From Spongiibacter marinus (GTDB lineage Bacteria > Pseudomonadota > Gammaproteobacteria > Pseudomonadales > Spongiibacteraceae), in the NCBI RefSeq assembly GCF_016906995.1, contig NZ_JAFBBD010000004.1, positions 62,001 to 126,000 on the forward strand: a DNA stretch of 64,000 nt, in the 5' to 3' direction. Below, one piece after another: positions 12,836-22,400 of the stretch. A program made the translations under genes and the position numbers. Each line of letters opens with the position of its first letter. Position 1 is the first letter of the stretch. Below the pieces are notes generated by a model. That model was not told the origin of the DNA. It saw only the letters and a list, made by a program, of their open reading frames with translations, and made no database searches.

Positions 12836-15800
12836 CTAGTCAACCCACACCCGCGCATTGCGGAACATACGCATCCAACCGCTATCTTCACCCTGATCTG
12901 CAGGTGCCCAGCTGTTGGTAACGCTGCGGAATACGCGCTCCGGATGCGGCATCATAATGGTGACACGGCCGTCATTGGAGCTCACGCCGGTAATACCCTG
13001 GGGCGAACCATTGGGGTTCGCCGGATACTGCTCGGTAAGCTCACCAGCGTTATTCACGTAGCGCAGTGCGACATTCCCCGACGACGCCATCGCCTGAAGC
13101 TGCTCAGCTTTCGCAAACTCAGCACGGCCCTCGCCGTGCGCCACCGCTACCGGCAAGCGCGAACCGGCCATACCGCTTAACAATATGGAGGGCGAATCGG
13201 GAATTTCAACCATCGCCACGCGCGCCTCAAACTGTTCTGAGCGGTTGCGCACAAAATGCGGCCAGTGCTCAGCGCCCGGAATCAGCGAGTGCAAATTCGA
13301 CATCATCTGACAGCCGTTACACACGCCCAGCGCGAAGCTGTCCTGGCGGTTGAAAAACTGTTGGAACACATCCCGCGCGCGGGCATTGAACAAAATGCTC
13401 TTCGCCCAGCCTTCGCCCGCACCCAGCACATCGCCGTAGGAGAAACCGCCACAGGCCGCCAAGCCTTTAAATTCGGCAAGGTCGAGGCGACCGCTGAGAA
13501 TATCACTCATGTGAACATCGACGGCGGCAAAGCCTGCGCGGTCAAAGGCCGCGGCCATTTCCATTTGGCCATTGACGCCCTGCTCACGCAGCACCGCCAG
13601 CTTGGGCCGCTCACCCCGTTGAATATAGGGCGCAGCGATGTCTTGCTGAGGATCGAAACTCAGATCGACAAATAAGCCGGTGTCGTCCTCGCGCAAGGCG
13701 TCAAATTCCTGCTCGGCGCACTCGGGGTTATCGCGCAGGGCCTGCATACGGTAGCTCAACTCCGCCCAGCGACGGTGCAGCGCCAACCGGTCTGCCAGCA
13801 GAATCTCGTCGCCGTTTAGCGACACCTTAATCTGGCTGCCCAGAACAGGCACACCGATATTCTGAACCAAATCACTGAGGCCGTAATCGGCAAACAGCGC
13901 CATCACCGCCGCCAAATCACTGCGGCGCACTTGGATCACGGCGCCCGCTTCTTCGGCAAACAGCTCAGCTTGCGGCGTCGCAGAACCTTGCAGCGCAATA
14001 TCCAAACCGCAGTGTCCGGCGAAGGCCATTTCCAACAGGGTAATCAGCAAGCCGCCATCAGAGCGATCGTGGTAAGCCAGAATATGGCCTGATTCCAACA
14101 AGGCCTGGGTGGCATTGAAGAAGGCTTTCAACAGTGCGGGATCATCGATATCCGGCGCATCATTGCCCAGCTCGCCGCAAACTTGCGCCAGGCAAGACCC
14201 GGCCATGCGGCGTTGCCCGGCGCCCAGATCAATGGCCAGCAGCACGCTGTCCTGCTTGGCATCCAGGACCGGCGTCACCGTCTTGCGCACGTCGACCACC
14301 GGTGCAAAAGCGGAAATTACCAGCGACATCGGCGCGGTAACGGCCTTGTCTTCACCGTCGTCCTGCCATGCGGTGCGCATCGACATACTGTCTTTACCCA
14401 CGGGGATAGTCAGCCCCAAGGCTGGGCAAAACTCCATACCAACCGCTTGCACTGTGTCGTACAGGCGCGCGTCCTCGTCGCCGTGACCCGCTGCGCACAT
14501 CCAGTTTGCTGACAGCTTGATATCCGACAACTGGGCAATGCGCGTCGCCGCAATATTGGTGATCGCTTCCGCCACCGCCATGCGACCCGATGCCGGCGCA
14601 TTCACCAGGGCCAACGGCGTGCGCTCGCCCATCGACATCGCCTCACCCGCGGTGCTGTCGTAACTCACCGTGGTCACCGCGCAGTCGGCCACAGGCACCT
14701 GCCAGGGGCCAACCATTTGGTCTCGATGAACCATGCCGGTAACCGAGCGGTCACCGATGGTAATCAGGAAGTTCTTGCTGGCAATCGCTGGTAAGCACAG
14801 CAGGCGGTCCAGCGACTCTTCAACACTCAGCGCACAGTCGAATGCGGGCTGAACCACGTCACTGCGCTGCGCTTCGCGGTGCATTTTCGGGGGTTTGCCG
14901 AACAGTACCGACATCGGCAAATCAACGGGATTGTTATCAAAGTGACGGTCGCCGACGCGCAGTGTTTTCTCTTCGGTCGATTCGCCCACTACCGCATACG
15001 GGGCGCGTTCGCGCTCGCAAATGCTTTCGAAGGTCGCCAGGTTTTCCGGCGCAATGGCAATAACATAGCGCTCCTGAGACTCGTTACACCAAATCTCCAA
15101 TGGCGACATACCCGGCTCGTCATTGGGGACTTCGCGCAGCTCAAAATTACCGCCGCAGCCTCCGTCTTTCACCAGCTCAGGGAAAGCGTTGGACAGGCCG
15201 CCAGCGCCCACATCGTGAATAAAGGCGATGGGGTTATTCTCGCCAAGTGCCCAGCAGCGGTCGATCACCTCCTGGCAACGACGCTCTATTTCGGGGTTTT
15301 GACGCTGCACGGAAGCGAAGTCCAGATCGGCACTGGAGGAGCCAGAACTCATCGACGAGGCCGCACCACCGCCCAGGCCAATCAACATTGCCGGGCCACC
15401 CAGGGCGATCAGCTTGTAACCGGCCGGGAATTCGTCTTTGACGACATGCTCGGCCTTAATATTGCCGTATCCGCCCGCCAACATAATCGGCTTGTGATAG
15501 CCGCGGCGCTCTTCGCCCTCGGCGGTAACAATATTCTGCTCGTAGCTGCGGAAATAGCCACACAAATTAGGGCGGCCAAATTCATTATTGAATGCCGAGC
15601 CACCAATTGGGCCCTCAATCATAATATCCAGGGCCGAGACAATGCGCTCTGGCTTGCCGTAATCCTGCTCCCACGCCTGCTCAAAGCCGGGCACCTGCAA
15701 GTTAGACACGGTAAAACCAGTCAGGCCGACTTTGGGCTTGGAGCCACGACCCACCGCGCCCTCATCGCGAATCTCGCCGCCCGCACCGGTGCCGGCACCG

Positions 15801-16723
15801 GAGAACGGCGCAATCGCCGTGGGGTGATTGTGCGTTTCCACCTTCATTAGCAGGTGAATATCTTCGTGGTGGAATTGGTACTCCGCCGTTACTGGGTCGG
15901 GATAAAAACGCCCACCGGGGCTACCCACCACAACCGCGGCATTATCCGAATAGGCACTGAGTACATTCTCGCCGCCTAATTGGTTGGTGTTTTTGATCAT
16001 CGCGAACAGCGACTTGTCTTGCGGCTTGCCGTCAATCGTCCAACTCGCGTTGAAAATTTTGTGACGGCAGTGCTCAGAGTTGGCCTGCGCGAACATCATC
16101 AATTCAACATCGCTGGGGTTGCGCTGCAGTTCTTTGAAGCTATCGACCAAGTAGTCAATCTCATCCTCGGCCAACGCCAGGCCCAGCTCGGCATTCGCCG
16201 CCACCAGAGCCTCGCGCCCACCGGCAAGCACGTCTACGCGCTGCATCGGTTTGGGGGAATGCTGACTAAACAATTGCGCGGCGGCGGGCACCGAGTCTAA
16301 AACCACTTCCACCATCCGGTCGTGAATAGCCGCCGCCACCGTCGCGCGCTGACTTTCACTAAGCGGTTGCGCACTTTCCAGCCGGTAAAGAACACCTCGC
16401 TCCAGGCGGCGTAGCGTCGTCAAGCCGCTGATATGAGCAATATCACTGGCCTTGCTCGACCAGGGCGATATCGTGCCCGGACGCGGCACAACAAAAAACT
16501 CACTGCCGCTTAATTCAGCCGGCGCCGCGCCTGAGCCGGGCCCATACTGCAGCAATTGCTCGAGTATTGTCTGCTGTTCATGACTGAGTTCACCCTCCAC
16601 GTCGGCCAAGTGCACAAACTGCGCACTGAGCGCCTGTAGCTCCGGAATCGCGGTGCGCAGGGTGGTCAGCAGTTTTTCAATACGGAATTCAGAAAGCGCC
16701 GCAGCGCCGGGAACGATCAGCAT
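12836..16723 (-). CDS. purL: Phosphoribosylformylglycinamidine synthase
   Basis: Large single-chain PurL (1295 residues) of the fourth step of purine synthesis. It carries an N-terminal domain ([10 protein letters not shown]), the ATP-binding AIRS-like domains with [14 protein letters not shown], and a C-terminal class I glutaminase with the nucleophile in [13 protein letters not shown] and the PHPERVFR motif. It has the full gammaproteobacterial length. Its neighbours, mltF divergent upstream and secD downstream, include the purL/mltF pair commonly seen in Pseudomonas. Confidence 0.97.
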   Translation of the reverse strand: MLIVPGAAALSEFRIEKLLTTLRTAIPELQALSAQFVHLADVEGELSHEQQTILEQLLQYGPGSGAAPAELSGSEFFVVPRPGTISPWSSKASDIAHISGLTTLRRLERGVLYRLESAQPLSESQRATVAAAIHDRMVEVVLDSVPAAAQLFSQHSPKPMQRVDVLAGGREALVAANAELGLALAEDEIDYLVDSFKELQRNPSDVELMMFAQANSEHCRHKIFNASWTIDGKPQDKSLFAMIKNTNQLGGENVLSAYSDNAAVVVGSPGGRFYPDPVTAEYQFHHEDIHLLMKVETHNHPTAIAPFSGAGTGAGGEIRDEGAVGRGSKPKVGLTGFTVSNLQVPGFEQAWEQDYGKPERIVSALDIMIEGPIGGSAFNNEFGRPNLCGYFRSYEQNIVTAEGEERRGYHKPIMLAGGYGNIKAEHVVKDEFPAGYKLIALGGPAMLIGLGGGAASSMSSGSSSADLDFASVQRQNPEIERRCQEVIDRCWALGENNPIAFIHDVGAGGLSNAFPELVKDGGCGGNFELREVPNDEPGMSPLEIWCNESQERYVIAIAPENLATFESICERERAPYAVVGESTEEKTLRVGDRHFDNNPVDLPMSVLFGKPPKMHREAQRSDVVQPAFDCALSVEESLDRLLCLPAIASKNFLITIGDRSVTGMVHRDQMVGPWQVPVADCAVTTVSYDSTAGEAMSMGERTPLALVNAPASGRMAVAEAITNIAATRIAQLSDIKLSANWMCAAGHGDEDARLYDTVQAVGMEFCPALGLTIPVGKDSMSMRTAWQDDGEDKAVTAPMSLVISAFAPVVDVRKTVTPVLDAKQDSVLLAIDLGAGQRRMAGSCLAQVCGELGNDAPDIDDPALLKAFFNATQALLESGHILAYHDRSDGGLLITLLEMAFAGHCGLDIALQGSATPQAELFAEEAGAVIQVRRSDLAAVMALFADYGLSDLVQNIGVPVLGSQIKVSLNGDEILLADRLALHRRWAELSYRMQALRDNPECAEQEFDALREDDTGLFVDLSFDPQQDIAAPYIQRGERPKLAVLREQGVNGQMEMAAAFDRAGFAAVDVHMSDILSGRLDLAEFKGLAACGGFSYGDVLGAGEGWAKSILFNARARDVFQQFFNRQDSFALGVCNGCQMMSNLHSLIPGAEHWPHFVRNRSEQFEARVAMVEIPDSPSILLSGMAGSRLPVAVAHGEGRAEFAKAEQLQAMASSGNVALRYVNNAGELTEQYPANPNGSPQGITGVSSNDGRVTIMMPHPERVFRSVTNSWAPADQGEDSGWMRMFRNARVWVD

Positions 16724-16854
16724 GCAGGTCTAGAACCTCGGTCGACGGGAATAAAGGCCGACATTGTACAGGAATCGCAAGGGAAAATTCAGGCTTATGG
16801 TGTGAACTCTGCAAGCCCGATACAATGATTAAATAATTCTGCGGAGCACAGCGA

Positions 16855-18306
16855 TTGAGGAACACAAAAAACAGTCATTCGTGGCCCTTTCGACGCCTGG
16901 GCGTCTGGCTGCTACTGCTGTTTTGCGGCGCGTGCTCTCCCCCGCAAGATGCCCTGGACACCATCCGCGAGGAAGGCGTTTTGCGCGTATTGACCCGCAA
17001 CGGCCCAACCACCTACTACGAAAGCCAGGGCAACCCCAGCGGTTTTGAATACCATTTAGTTAAAGATTTCGCCGACTACCTGAATGTCGAGCTGGAAATG
17101 ATCCCGGTGGTCAGCCTGGACGAGCTATTTGAAAACCTCCACGAAGGTCGCGCCAACCTTGCCGCGGCTGGACTCAGCATTACCCCGGAGCGCAGCGCCG
17201 CACTGCAATTCGGCCCCAGCTACATGAGCGTAAAACAGCTATTTATCTACAACCGCACGCTTACCGACAAGCCCGCCGATTACGCCGCCCTGCCCGACTT
17301 GCGCATTCGCGTGCTGGGTAACAGCTCACACGCCGAAGTGCTGCGGGAATTGCGCGAGCAGTACCCGTCATTAACGTGGAGCGAAAGCCGCGACCAGGAA
17401 ACCATCGACCTACTTGAGCAACTGCAGCAAGGTGAGATTGATATCACCATGGTCGACGCCAACGAATTTCACGCAAACCGGGCCTTCTACCCCGATTTCC
17501 GAATCGCCATGAGCGCGGGCAAACCGGGCAAGCTGGCCTGGGCACTTAGCAAGAATGCAGACAACACCGCCCTCCAGCAAGCGCTTGAAACATTCTTTGA
17601 AGAGATCAAGGCAAACGGCGAGCTGGACCGGCTGATCGATCGCTTTTTTACCTTTAATGAACGCCAGTCGTTTATTCGCACGCAGACCTTCCTCAAGATG
17701 AAAGAGCAGCGCCTACCCAGCTATAAAGGCCTGATCGAGCAGGTCGCCATAGAATACGATATGGACTGGCGCTTTCTCGCGGCCATCAGCTACCAGGAAT
17801 CCTTCTGGAACCCCAAAGCAAAATCACCAACCGGGGTGAGGGGCATGATGATGCTCACCCGCCCCACGGCCAAAGAGTTGGGCGTGGACAATCGCCTGGA
17901 CCCTCTGCAGAGCCTGCGCGGCGGCGCACGCTACTACAAAAAACTGTATACCCGTCTGCCCAGCGGCATCGAGCCGCCGGACCGCAGCTGGTTTGCGCTG
18001 GCAGCCTACAACATTGGCCTGGGCCACCTGGAAGATGCCCGCATTCTCACCGAAAAAAGCGGCGGTAATCCGAACCTGTGGAGCGATGTAAAAGAAACCC
18101 TGCCGCTACTGCGACAGCGAAAGTGGTACAAACAAACCCGCTATGGCTATGCCCGGGGCGATGAGCCGGTGCGTTATGTGGAGAATATACGCCGCTATTA
18201 TTCACTGCTGACCTGGGACGAACTGAATCGCTACCGCGTGCCGCCGCCACGTATTGTTTCGGACTACTTACCCAGCGGCCTCAACCGCGGCCTTGAGGCG
18301 CTGTAA
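16855..18306 (+). CDS. mltF: Membrane-bound lytic murein transglycosylase F
   Basis: A 483-residue lipoprotein. A signal peptide with lipobox ending at Cys27 is followed by a periplasmic solute-binding (SBP_bac_3) domain at about 40-270 and an SLT transglycosylase domain at about 288-440. The catalytic Glu is E315 in AISYQESFWNP. It cleaves peptidoglycan glycan strands with anhydro-muropeptide formation. The only plausible start is a TTG with GGAG about 9 bases upstream, since the in-frame ATG at 16825 meets a stop after two codons. A likely -10 (TACAAT) lies at 16821-16826. It ends 3 bases before the convergent lipase-chaperone stop. Confidence 0.93.
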   Translation: MRNTKNSHSWPFRRLGVWLLLLFCGACSPPQDALDTIREEGVLRVLTRNGPTTYYESQGNPSGFEYHLVKDFADYLNVELEMIPVVSLDELFENLHEGRANLAAAGLSITPERSAALQFGPSYMSVKQLFIYNRTLTDKPADYAALPDLRIRVLGNSSHAEVLRELREQYPSLTWSESRDQETIDLLEQLQQGEIDITMVDANEFHANRAFYPDFRIAMSAGKPGKLAWALSKNADNTALQQALETFFEEIKANGELDRLIDRFFTFNERQSFIRTQTFLKMKEQRLPSYKGLIEQVAIEYDMDWRFLAAISYQESFWNPKAKSPTGVRGMMMLTRPTAKELGVDNRLDPLQSLRGGARYYKKLYTRLPSGIEPPDRSWFALAAYNIGLGHLEDARILTEKSGGNPNLWSDVKETLPLLRQRKWYKQTRYGYARGDEPVRYVENIRRYYSLLTWDELNRYRVPPPRIVSDYLPSGLNRGLEAL

Positions 18307-18309
18307 ACG

Positions 18310-19344
18310 TCACTCACGCCCGATGCGACGCTCTCGAGCGTAGCGAAAAAAACCGCCCTGTTCTTCACGTGCTATGGCAGCAGCATTTTCACCAAACATT
18401 CGCTCACGCAGCGCCGCTAGTTCGGCCTCTTTGGCCTCACCACGGTATTGCGAAACAAGCGCCTCGCGTTCACGCATGTATAGTTCACCCTGCTGCCAGC
18501 GCTCGTCGCGACGCTGATCCAACGCTTGCCATCGGTCCAGTGCTGCATCATCCATACCCATTACCTGCCTAAGCTGTCGCAAGGTTTGCCGGCGGCGCTC
18601 GGCAGGCTGCCGACGAAGATCTGACTGCACGGTTTCCAGCTCAACAATACGATTGAGCAACTCGGTGCGCCGCGAAGCCAACAGCGCTTCAGCGTCATCG
18701 CCAAACTGCTCGCGCAAACTCTCGACAAACTGCTCCGCCGAACCCCGCGCCCCCAGCGCTGGCTGACTACCCAATTCGGAAAGGGCATCTGAAATTTTTT
18801 GATTGCGCAGCTCAGCGGCCCATATCTGCTCGGCATCAGCACCGAAGGCAGCGTAACGCTGCCCCCACAAAGCCTCGCGCCGCTCTGCAGCGGACATCGC
18901 CTGCAAGGCCTGACGCTCGATAGCCAACCATTCGTTGTAGCTCATAAGACTGAAGTACTTCGCCAGCAGTGCCTCGGCATGCTCAGGGAATAGTTGCCGT
19001 AAAAACCCCGCTATGCGCTGCTGCCAATCCTCTGGATAGCGTTGTTTTAAATAGGCGATCAACTGTTCAATCACTCGCAGCTGCGCATGCTTTACCTCAA
19101 TAACCGGGGCAAAACGCTGTTGCATATCCTCAACGAACGCGGCTTCTTGCTCGCTCTCTGACGGTGCTTTACGAACAAGCTGGGGCGCTGCCGGCCCTTG
19201 CAGGTCCGCTAGGTCAGCAGCATTCGTTAACACGGGCTCGTCGCCTGACGGCAGCAACAGGCCCGCACCAATGAGTAACAGCCCTGCCGCGACAATAACG
19301 GCGGAGCCACGAGGGCTCCGCCAAAACGACTTCGATTCCGACAT
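18310..19344 (-). CDS. Lipase secretion chaperone (Lif-like foldase)
   Basis: A 344-residue protein with one N-terminal transmembrane anchor (about residues 15-32), then a periplasmic, almost entirely alpha-helical region rich in Arg, Glu, Gln and Ala. That is the architecture of steric foldases that fold type I lipases before type II secretion. It lies directly downstream of a lipase gene with a 14-base gap, the usual lipase-foldase order. I could not find the canonical RxxFDY(F/C)LS motif, so this is a divergent or short-form member. The call rests on context and overall shape. Confidence 0.72.
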   Translation of the reverse strand: MSESKSFWRSPRGSAVIVAAGLLLIGAGLLLPSGDEPVLTNAADLADLQGPAAPQLVRKAPSESEQEAAFVEDMQQRFAPVIEVKHAQLRVIEQLIAYLKQRYPEDWQQRIAGFLRQLFPEHAEALLAKYFSLMSYNEWLAIERQALQAMSAAERREALWGQRYAAFGADAEQIWAAELRNQKISDALSELGSQPALGARGSAEQFVESLREQFGDDAEALLASRRTELLNRIVELETVQSDLRRQPAERRRQTLRQLRQVMGMDDAALDRWQALDQRRDERWQQGELYMREREALVSQYRGEAKEAELAALRERMFGENAAAIAREEQGGFFRYARERRIGRE

Positions 19345-19358
19345 CTTGAAACTCCGAA

Positions 19359-20474
19359 TTAATAGCCGTTATCAGCAATAAAATCGGTAATGGCTGCGTA
19401 AAACTCCATCTCATCAAAGGTGTCGGGTGGCACGCCTATTACGTCCACGTGATCTTGATTTATCTTCCAGGCGTGCGAGGTCATTTGCGTGCTATTCGGG
19501 GCATTCAGGTCAGCCACATAGCCGGTGTTAGTCTGCGTCCAAACGTAGTCAAGGCAGCCATAGCACTCCCAATACTCAAGCCGATAGCCCATTTGCTGAG
19601 AGTTGATGCCGACCAATCCATCGTCGTCATGGTCACTGGCATTGCCGTCGCCGGTCCCTAATGCGCCGTCGCCATTGGCATCATAACTGGCATAGCCATC
19701 GCCATCGATCTCGGTCCACAGCTCTTTCAGCAGGTACAGAGCGGGGTTCATATTGCCGTTATCCTGCCCGGTCAAAAAACTCCGCGAGCGCTCGATATTC
19801 TCGCTACCTGCGGGGTAGTTTTGATTGAAAGCATAGGTGCCAGTGACAACGCCATCATTGGGGTCAAAGTCATGGTTTACCAGCTGTTTCAGCGCTGCGA
19901 TTGCATCGTTGCCACCCTGGTAAATAGTGTTGCCAAAATATTCCGCCAGCGTTTCCAGGACCGACTGAACACCCGGCTGCAAATTCAGCACATACTGTGC
20001 AATCGGCGATCCGCGATGCGGCGAAGAAATACTGATGCCATATTTAACCACTTTATAACCGCGGTTTTCTCGCAATAAGCGGGCCGCCTTGCGCAGGTCC
20101 AAGCCTCCCTGAGAGTGGCCAATAATATTCACGTAACTGTGTCCCGAACTGGCCAGATAGCCCTCAATATCCTGGTACAGCTCATAACCTCGCTGCTCAG
20201 AGCTCGCAAAGGGCGTTACCGAGGCAACAAAAGATTCCTGTCCCGAATTAATATCGTGATTACAGTAGTACTCCCCCCACTGGCAGGTATCGAGAACAAA
20301 AACCCCGTAATCGTCGCCCCAGTAGTCGTAGCCAAGAATATCGTCAAAACCCGCCATACCGTGAGCAAAGACAATTGGATAGGCCGTTTTATTGGCGTCC
20401 CTTGCATGCGTTGGTAAAGCGACCAGAACGAGTAAAAGAGCCGAACACAAGGCCCGGCGGTTGAATACCTTCAT
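19359..20474 (-). CDS. Secreted triacylglycerol lipase (family I, foldase-dependent)
   Basis: A 371-residue alpha/beta hydrolase. The signal peptide is cleaved near residue 24 (THA|RD). FAHGMAGF forms the oxyanion region. The nucleophile is Ser121 in GHSQGG, the likely acid is Asp285 in DDDGLVG, and the likely base is His342 in NQDHVDVIG, matching the order in Pseudomonas LipA. The ATG at 20474 has GGAG 8 bases upstream. Residues 257-285, just before the catalytic Asp, are extremely rich in Asp and Gly and include an EF-hand-like DANGDGAL loop, which is unusual for the family. Translocation should be by Sec, with folding helped by the adjacent foldase. Confidence 0.88.
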   Translation of the reverse strand: MKVFNRRALCSALLLVLVALPTHARDANKTAYPIVFAHGMAGFDDILGYDYWGDDYGVFVLDTCQWGEYYCNHDINSGQESFVASVTPFASSEQRGYELYQDIEGYLASSGHSYVNIIGHSQGGLDLRKAARLLRENRGYKVVKYGISISSPHRGSPIAQYVLNLQPGVQSVLETLAEYFGNTIYQGGNDAIAALKQLVNHDFDPNDGVVTGTYAFNQNYPAGSENIERSRSFLTGQDNGNMNPALYLLKELWTEIDGDGYASYDANGDGALGTGDGNASDHDDDGLVGINSQQMGYRLEYWECYGCLDYVWTQTNTGYVADLNAPNSTQMTSHAWKINQDHVDVIGVPPDTFDEMEFYAAITDFIADNGY

Positions 20475-20656
20475 GCTGCTTTCTCCATTTTTTATTATGT
20501 TCACTCGCCACTGAGGCAAGCGCTCAATACGGCGCCGTTATGGCCTATTCAGCCGACGCCAACAGGCATGAGTAAGACGCGGCGACAAGTAATCGCCGAA
20601 AACATTACCGAAAAGTAACATAGCAGCAAATTATCATTGAGCAAGTGCGGTGAGAA

Positions 20657-20680
20657 AAATTGTGCTGTTGAACACAATTT
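20657..20680. promoter_or_regulatory. Perfect 8-bp inverted repeat upstream of the lipase
   Basis: AAATTGTG (20657-20664) and CACAATTT (20673-20680) form an exact dyad with an 8-base spacer, about 180 bases upstream of the lipase start. There is no T tract, so an operator is likelier than a terminator. The rest of the 20475-20710 gap shows no gene. Confidence 0.4.
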
Positions 20681-20710
20681 GTACCGTCCACCCGGTCTAA
20701 TTTCAGCGAT

Positions 20711-20739
20711 AAAAAAACCCGGCGCTGGGCCGGGTTTTT
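20711..20739. terminator. Intrinsic terminator at the end of the crotonase operon
   Basis: CCCGGC/GCCGGG stem (20718-20723 with 20729-20734) with a 5-base loop. Seven A lie on the left and five T on the right. It lies 18 bases past the stop of the last gene of the minus-strand acyl-CoA operon and could also insulate the lipase promoter from the other side. Confidence 0.88.
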
Positions 20740-20756
20740 AGCGTACTCGTACTGAC

Positions 20757-21521
20757 CTAGTGCCCCCGCCATTTGGGTGGGCGCTTTTCGGCGAAGGCAG
20801 TCGCGCCTTCAATAGCATCTTTGCTGGCAAAGACCGGCAAGGCGATCTCATTTTGTTTTTTGAACATGTCTTCCGAGGACCACTCTTCCGACTCGTTCAT
20901 AATCTGCTTACTGGCCAGTACCGCCATCGGCCCGTTGGCAGCAATTTTATCGGCTAACTCACGCGCCGTAGCCAGCGCCGTCCCCGCCTCTACCACGCGG
21001 TTTATCAGGCCAAGGTCATAGGCTCGCTGAGCGTCGATGGCATCGCCGGTCAGGGCCAACTCCATCGCCACCCGGCGAGGAATTTGCCGTGGCAGCTTTA
21101 ACAAGCCACCCGCCCCGGCAACCAGACCGCGCTTCACCTCGGGAATACCAAACTTGGCGTTACCGGCGCTCACGATCATGTCGCAGCTAATCGCCAGCTC
21201 AAAACCGCCCGCCAACGCGAAGCCCTCGACAGCGGCAATAAGCGGCTTGCGCGGCGGCGCTTCAACAAGCCCGGCAAAGCCGCGGCCTTCAATAATGGGC
21301 AGCTCGCCGGTGACAAAGGCTTTCAGGTCCATACCGGAACAAAAGGTTCCCTCCGCGCCGGTGAGTATCGCAGCGCGAATCTCATCGTTGCTGTCCAGCT
21401 CTTCCATCGCGGCCGCGATCCCTTTGGCAACGGCCAAATTGACCGAGTTTTTTGCCTCAGGGCGGTTGATGGTGATCAGCATCACCCCATCTTCAACCGC
21501 AACGATAACTTCATTGGCCAT
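20757..21521 (-). CDS. Enoyl-CoA hydratase/isomerase (crotonase) family protein
   Basis: A 254-residue crotonase. Both catalytic glutamates of true enoyl-CoA hydratases are in place: one in LAGGFELAISCD and one in GIPEVKRGLVAGAGG. It should hydrate 2-enoyl-CoA thioesters. The oxyanion segment GTFCSGMDLKAF is also clear. MANEVIVAV at 21521 has GGGAG 7 bases upstream. It is the last gene of a five-gene operon (25373 down to 20757) and is followed by a strong terminator. Confidence 0.9.
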   Translation of the reverse strand: MANEVIVAVEDGVMLITINRPEAKNSVNLAVAKGIAAAMEELDSNDEIRAAILTGAEGTFCSGMDLKAFVTGELPIIEGRGFAGLVEAPPRKPLIAAVEGFALAGGFELAISCDMIVSAGNAKFGIPEVKRGLVAGAGGLLKLPRQIPRRVAMELALTGDAIDAQRAYDLGLINRVVEAGTALATARELADKIAANGPMAVLASKQIMNESEEWSSEDMFKKQNEIALPVFASKDAIEGATAFAEKRPPKWRGH

Positions 21522-21568
21522 AATCCACTCCCTTTCTATCGTTATTATGTGCACGCATGCCGTGCTTG

Positions 21569-22351
21569 CTACTTACCTTTGAATACCGGCTGGCGCTTTT
21601 CCAAAAAGGCGCCGATGGCCTCCGCCGCATCTTCACTGCCAAGGCAGGTGTTTTGCGAGCGCGCTTCCGACATAAAGGTTTGCTGAAAACTCTGCGCCGC
21701 CGCGCCGCGCAACAGTGCCTTTGTCTCGCGCAGTGCAATCGGCGCTCGCTCGGCCAGCGCTGCCGCCCACGACTGTGCGTCGCTCAAAACCTTGTCGGCG
21801 GTCGCCAGCTTGTTCACCAAACCGAGCTCCAGGCACTGGGCCGCATCCAGTCGCCCGCCTTCAGCAATAAAAGCAAAGGCGCGCTGATAGCCCATGCCGC
21901 GCAATAAATTCCAGCTGGCACCGCCGTCGGGCACCAGGCCAATATTGGTAAATGCCATCACCATGCTGCCGCTGTCGGCCATCACCGACAGGTCACAGTG
22001 CATGGCCAGCGCCGCGCCAATGCCAGCCATTACGCCGGGCACTGCCGCAATAACGGTCTGCTCCATTGAGGCGATCATGGTGAAAATAGGCAGGTACTCA
22101 TCGAGCAGCTGCCGCTCGACACTCTGACCGGGGCCCGGGCCTTCAGACAAATCTGCACCCGAGGAAAACCCGCGCCCTTGAGCGCCAAGCACCACCACGC
22201 GTATGGCGCTGTTCTGGCTGACTTCTTGTAACGCTGCCAGCAAATCACTGCGCATTTCACGGGTGAAGGCATTGAGCGAGTCGGGGCGATTTAGAAGGAT
22301 GGTGGCTACCGCCCCCTCGCTACTCAACATTACGGTTTGTCGGTCTGTCAT
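21569..22351 (-). CDS. PaaG-like enoyl-CoA isomerase/hydratase (crotonase superfamily)
   Basis: A 260-residue crotonase-fold protein that lacks both hydratase glutamates: the first position is Ala (MAGIGAALAMHCD) and the second Asn (AFTNIG). It has the GLVPDGG motif whose Asp is typical of PaaG-type isomerases. It is therefore more likely a double-bond or epoxide isomerase than a plain hydratase. The oxyanion segment GRGFSSGADLSEG is present. It is fourth in the five-gene acyl-CoA operon, 47 bases ahead of the true hydratase. The substrate is unknown. Confidence 0.85.
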   Translation of the reverse strand: MTDRQTVMLSSEGAVATILLNRPDSLNAFTREMRSDLLAALQEVSQNSAIRVVVLGAQGRGFSSGADLSEGPGPGQSVERQLLDEYLPIFTMIASMEQTVIAAVPGVMAGIGAALAMHCDLSVMADSGSMVMAFTNIGLVPDGGASWNLLRGMGYQRAFAFIAEGGRLDAAQCLELGLVNKLATADKVLSDAQSWAAALAERAPIALRETKALLRGAAAQSFQQTFMSEARSQNTCLGSEDAAEAIGAFLEKRQPVFKGK

Positions 22352-22400
22352 GAATCTCTCCTGATAGGGCTGGGGTCGCCATCGTTGCGACCCACGGCAC

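Noticed and set aside
14879-15850. A 323-codon open frame on the plus strand
   Set aside because: It lies fully within purL on the opposite strand, with no recognisable domain.
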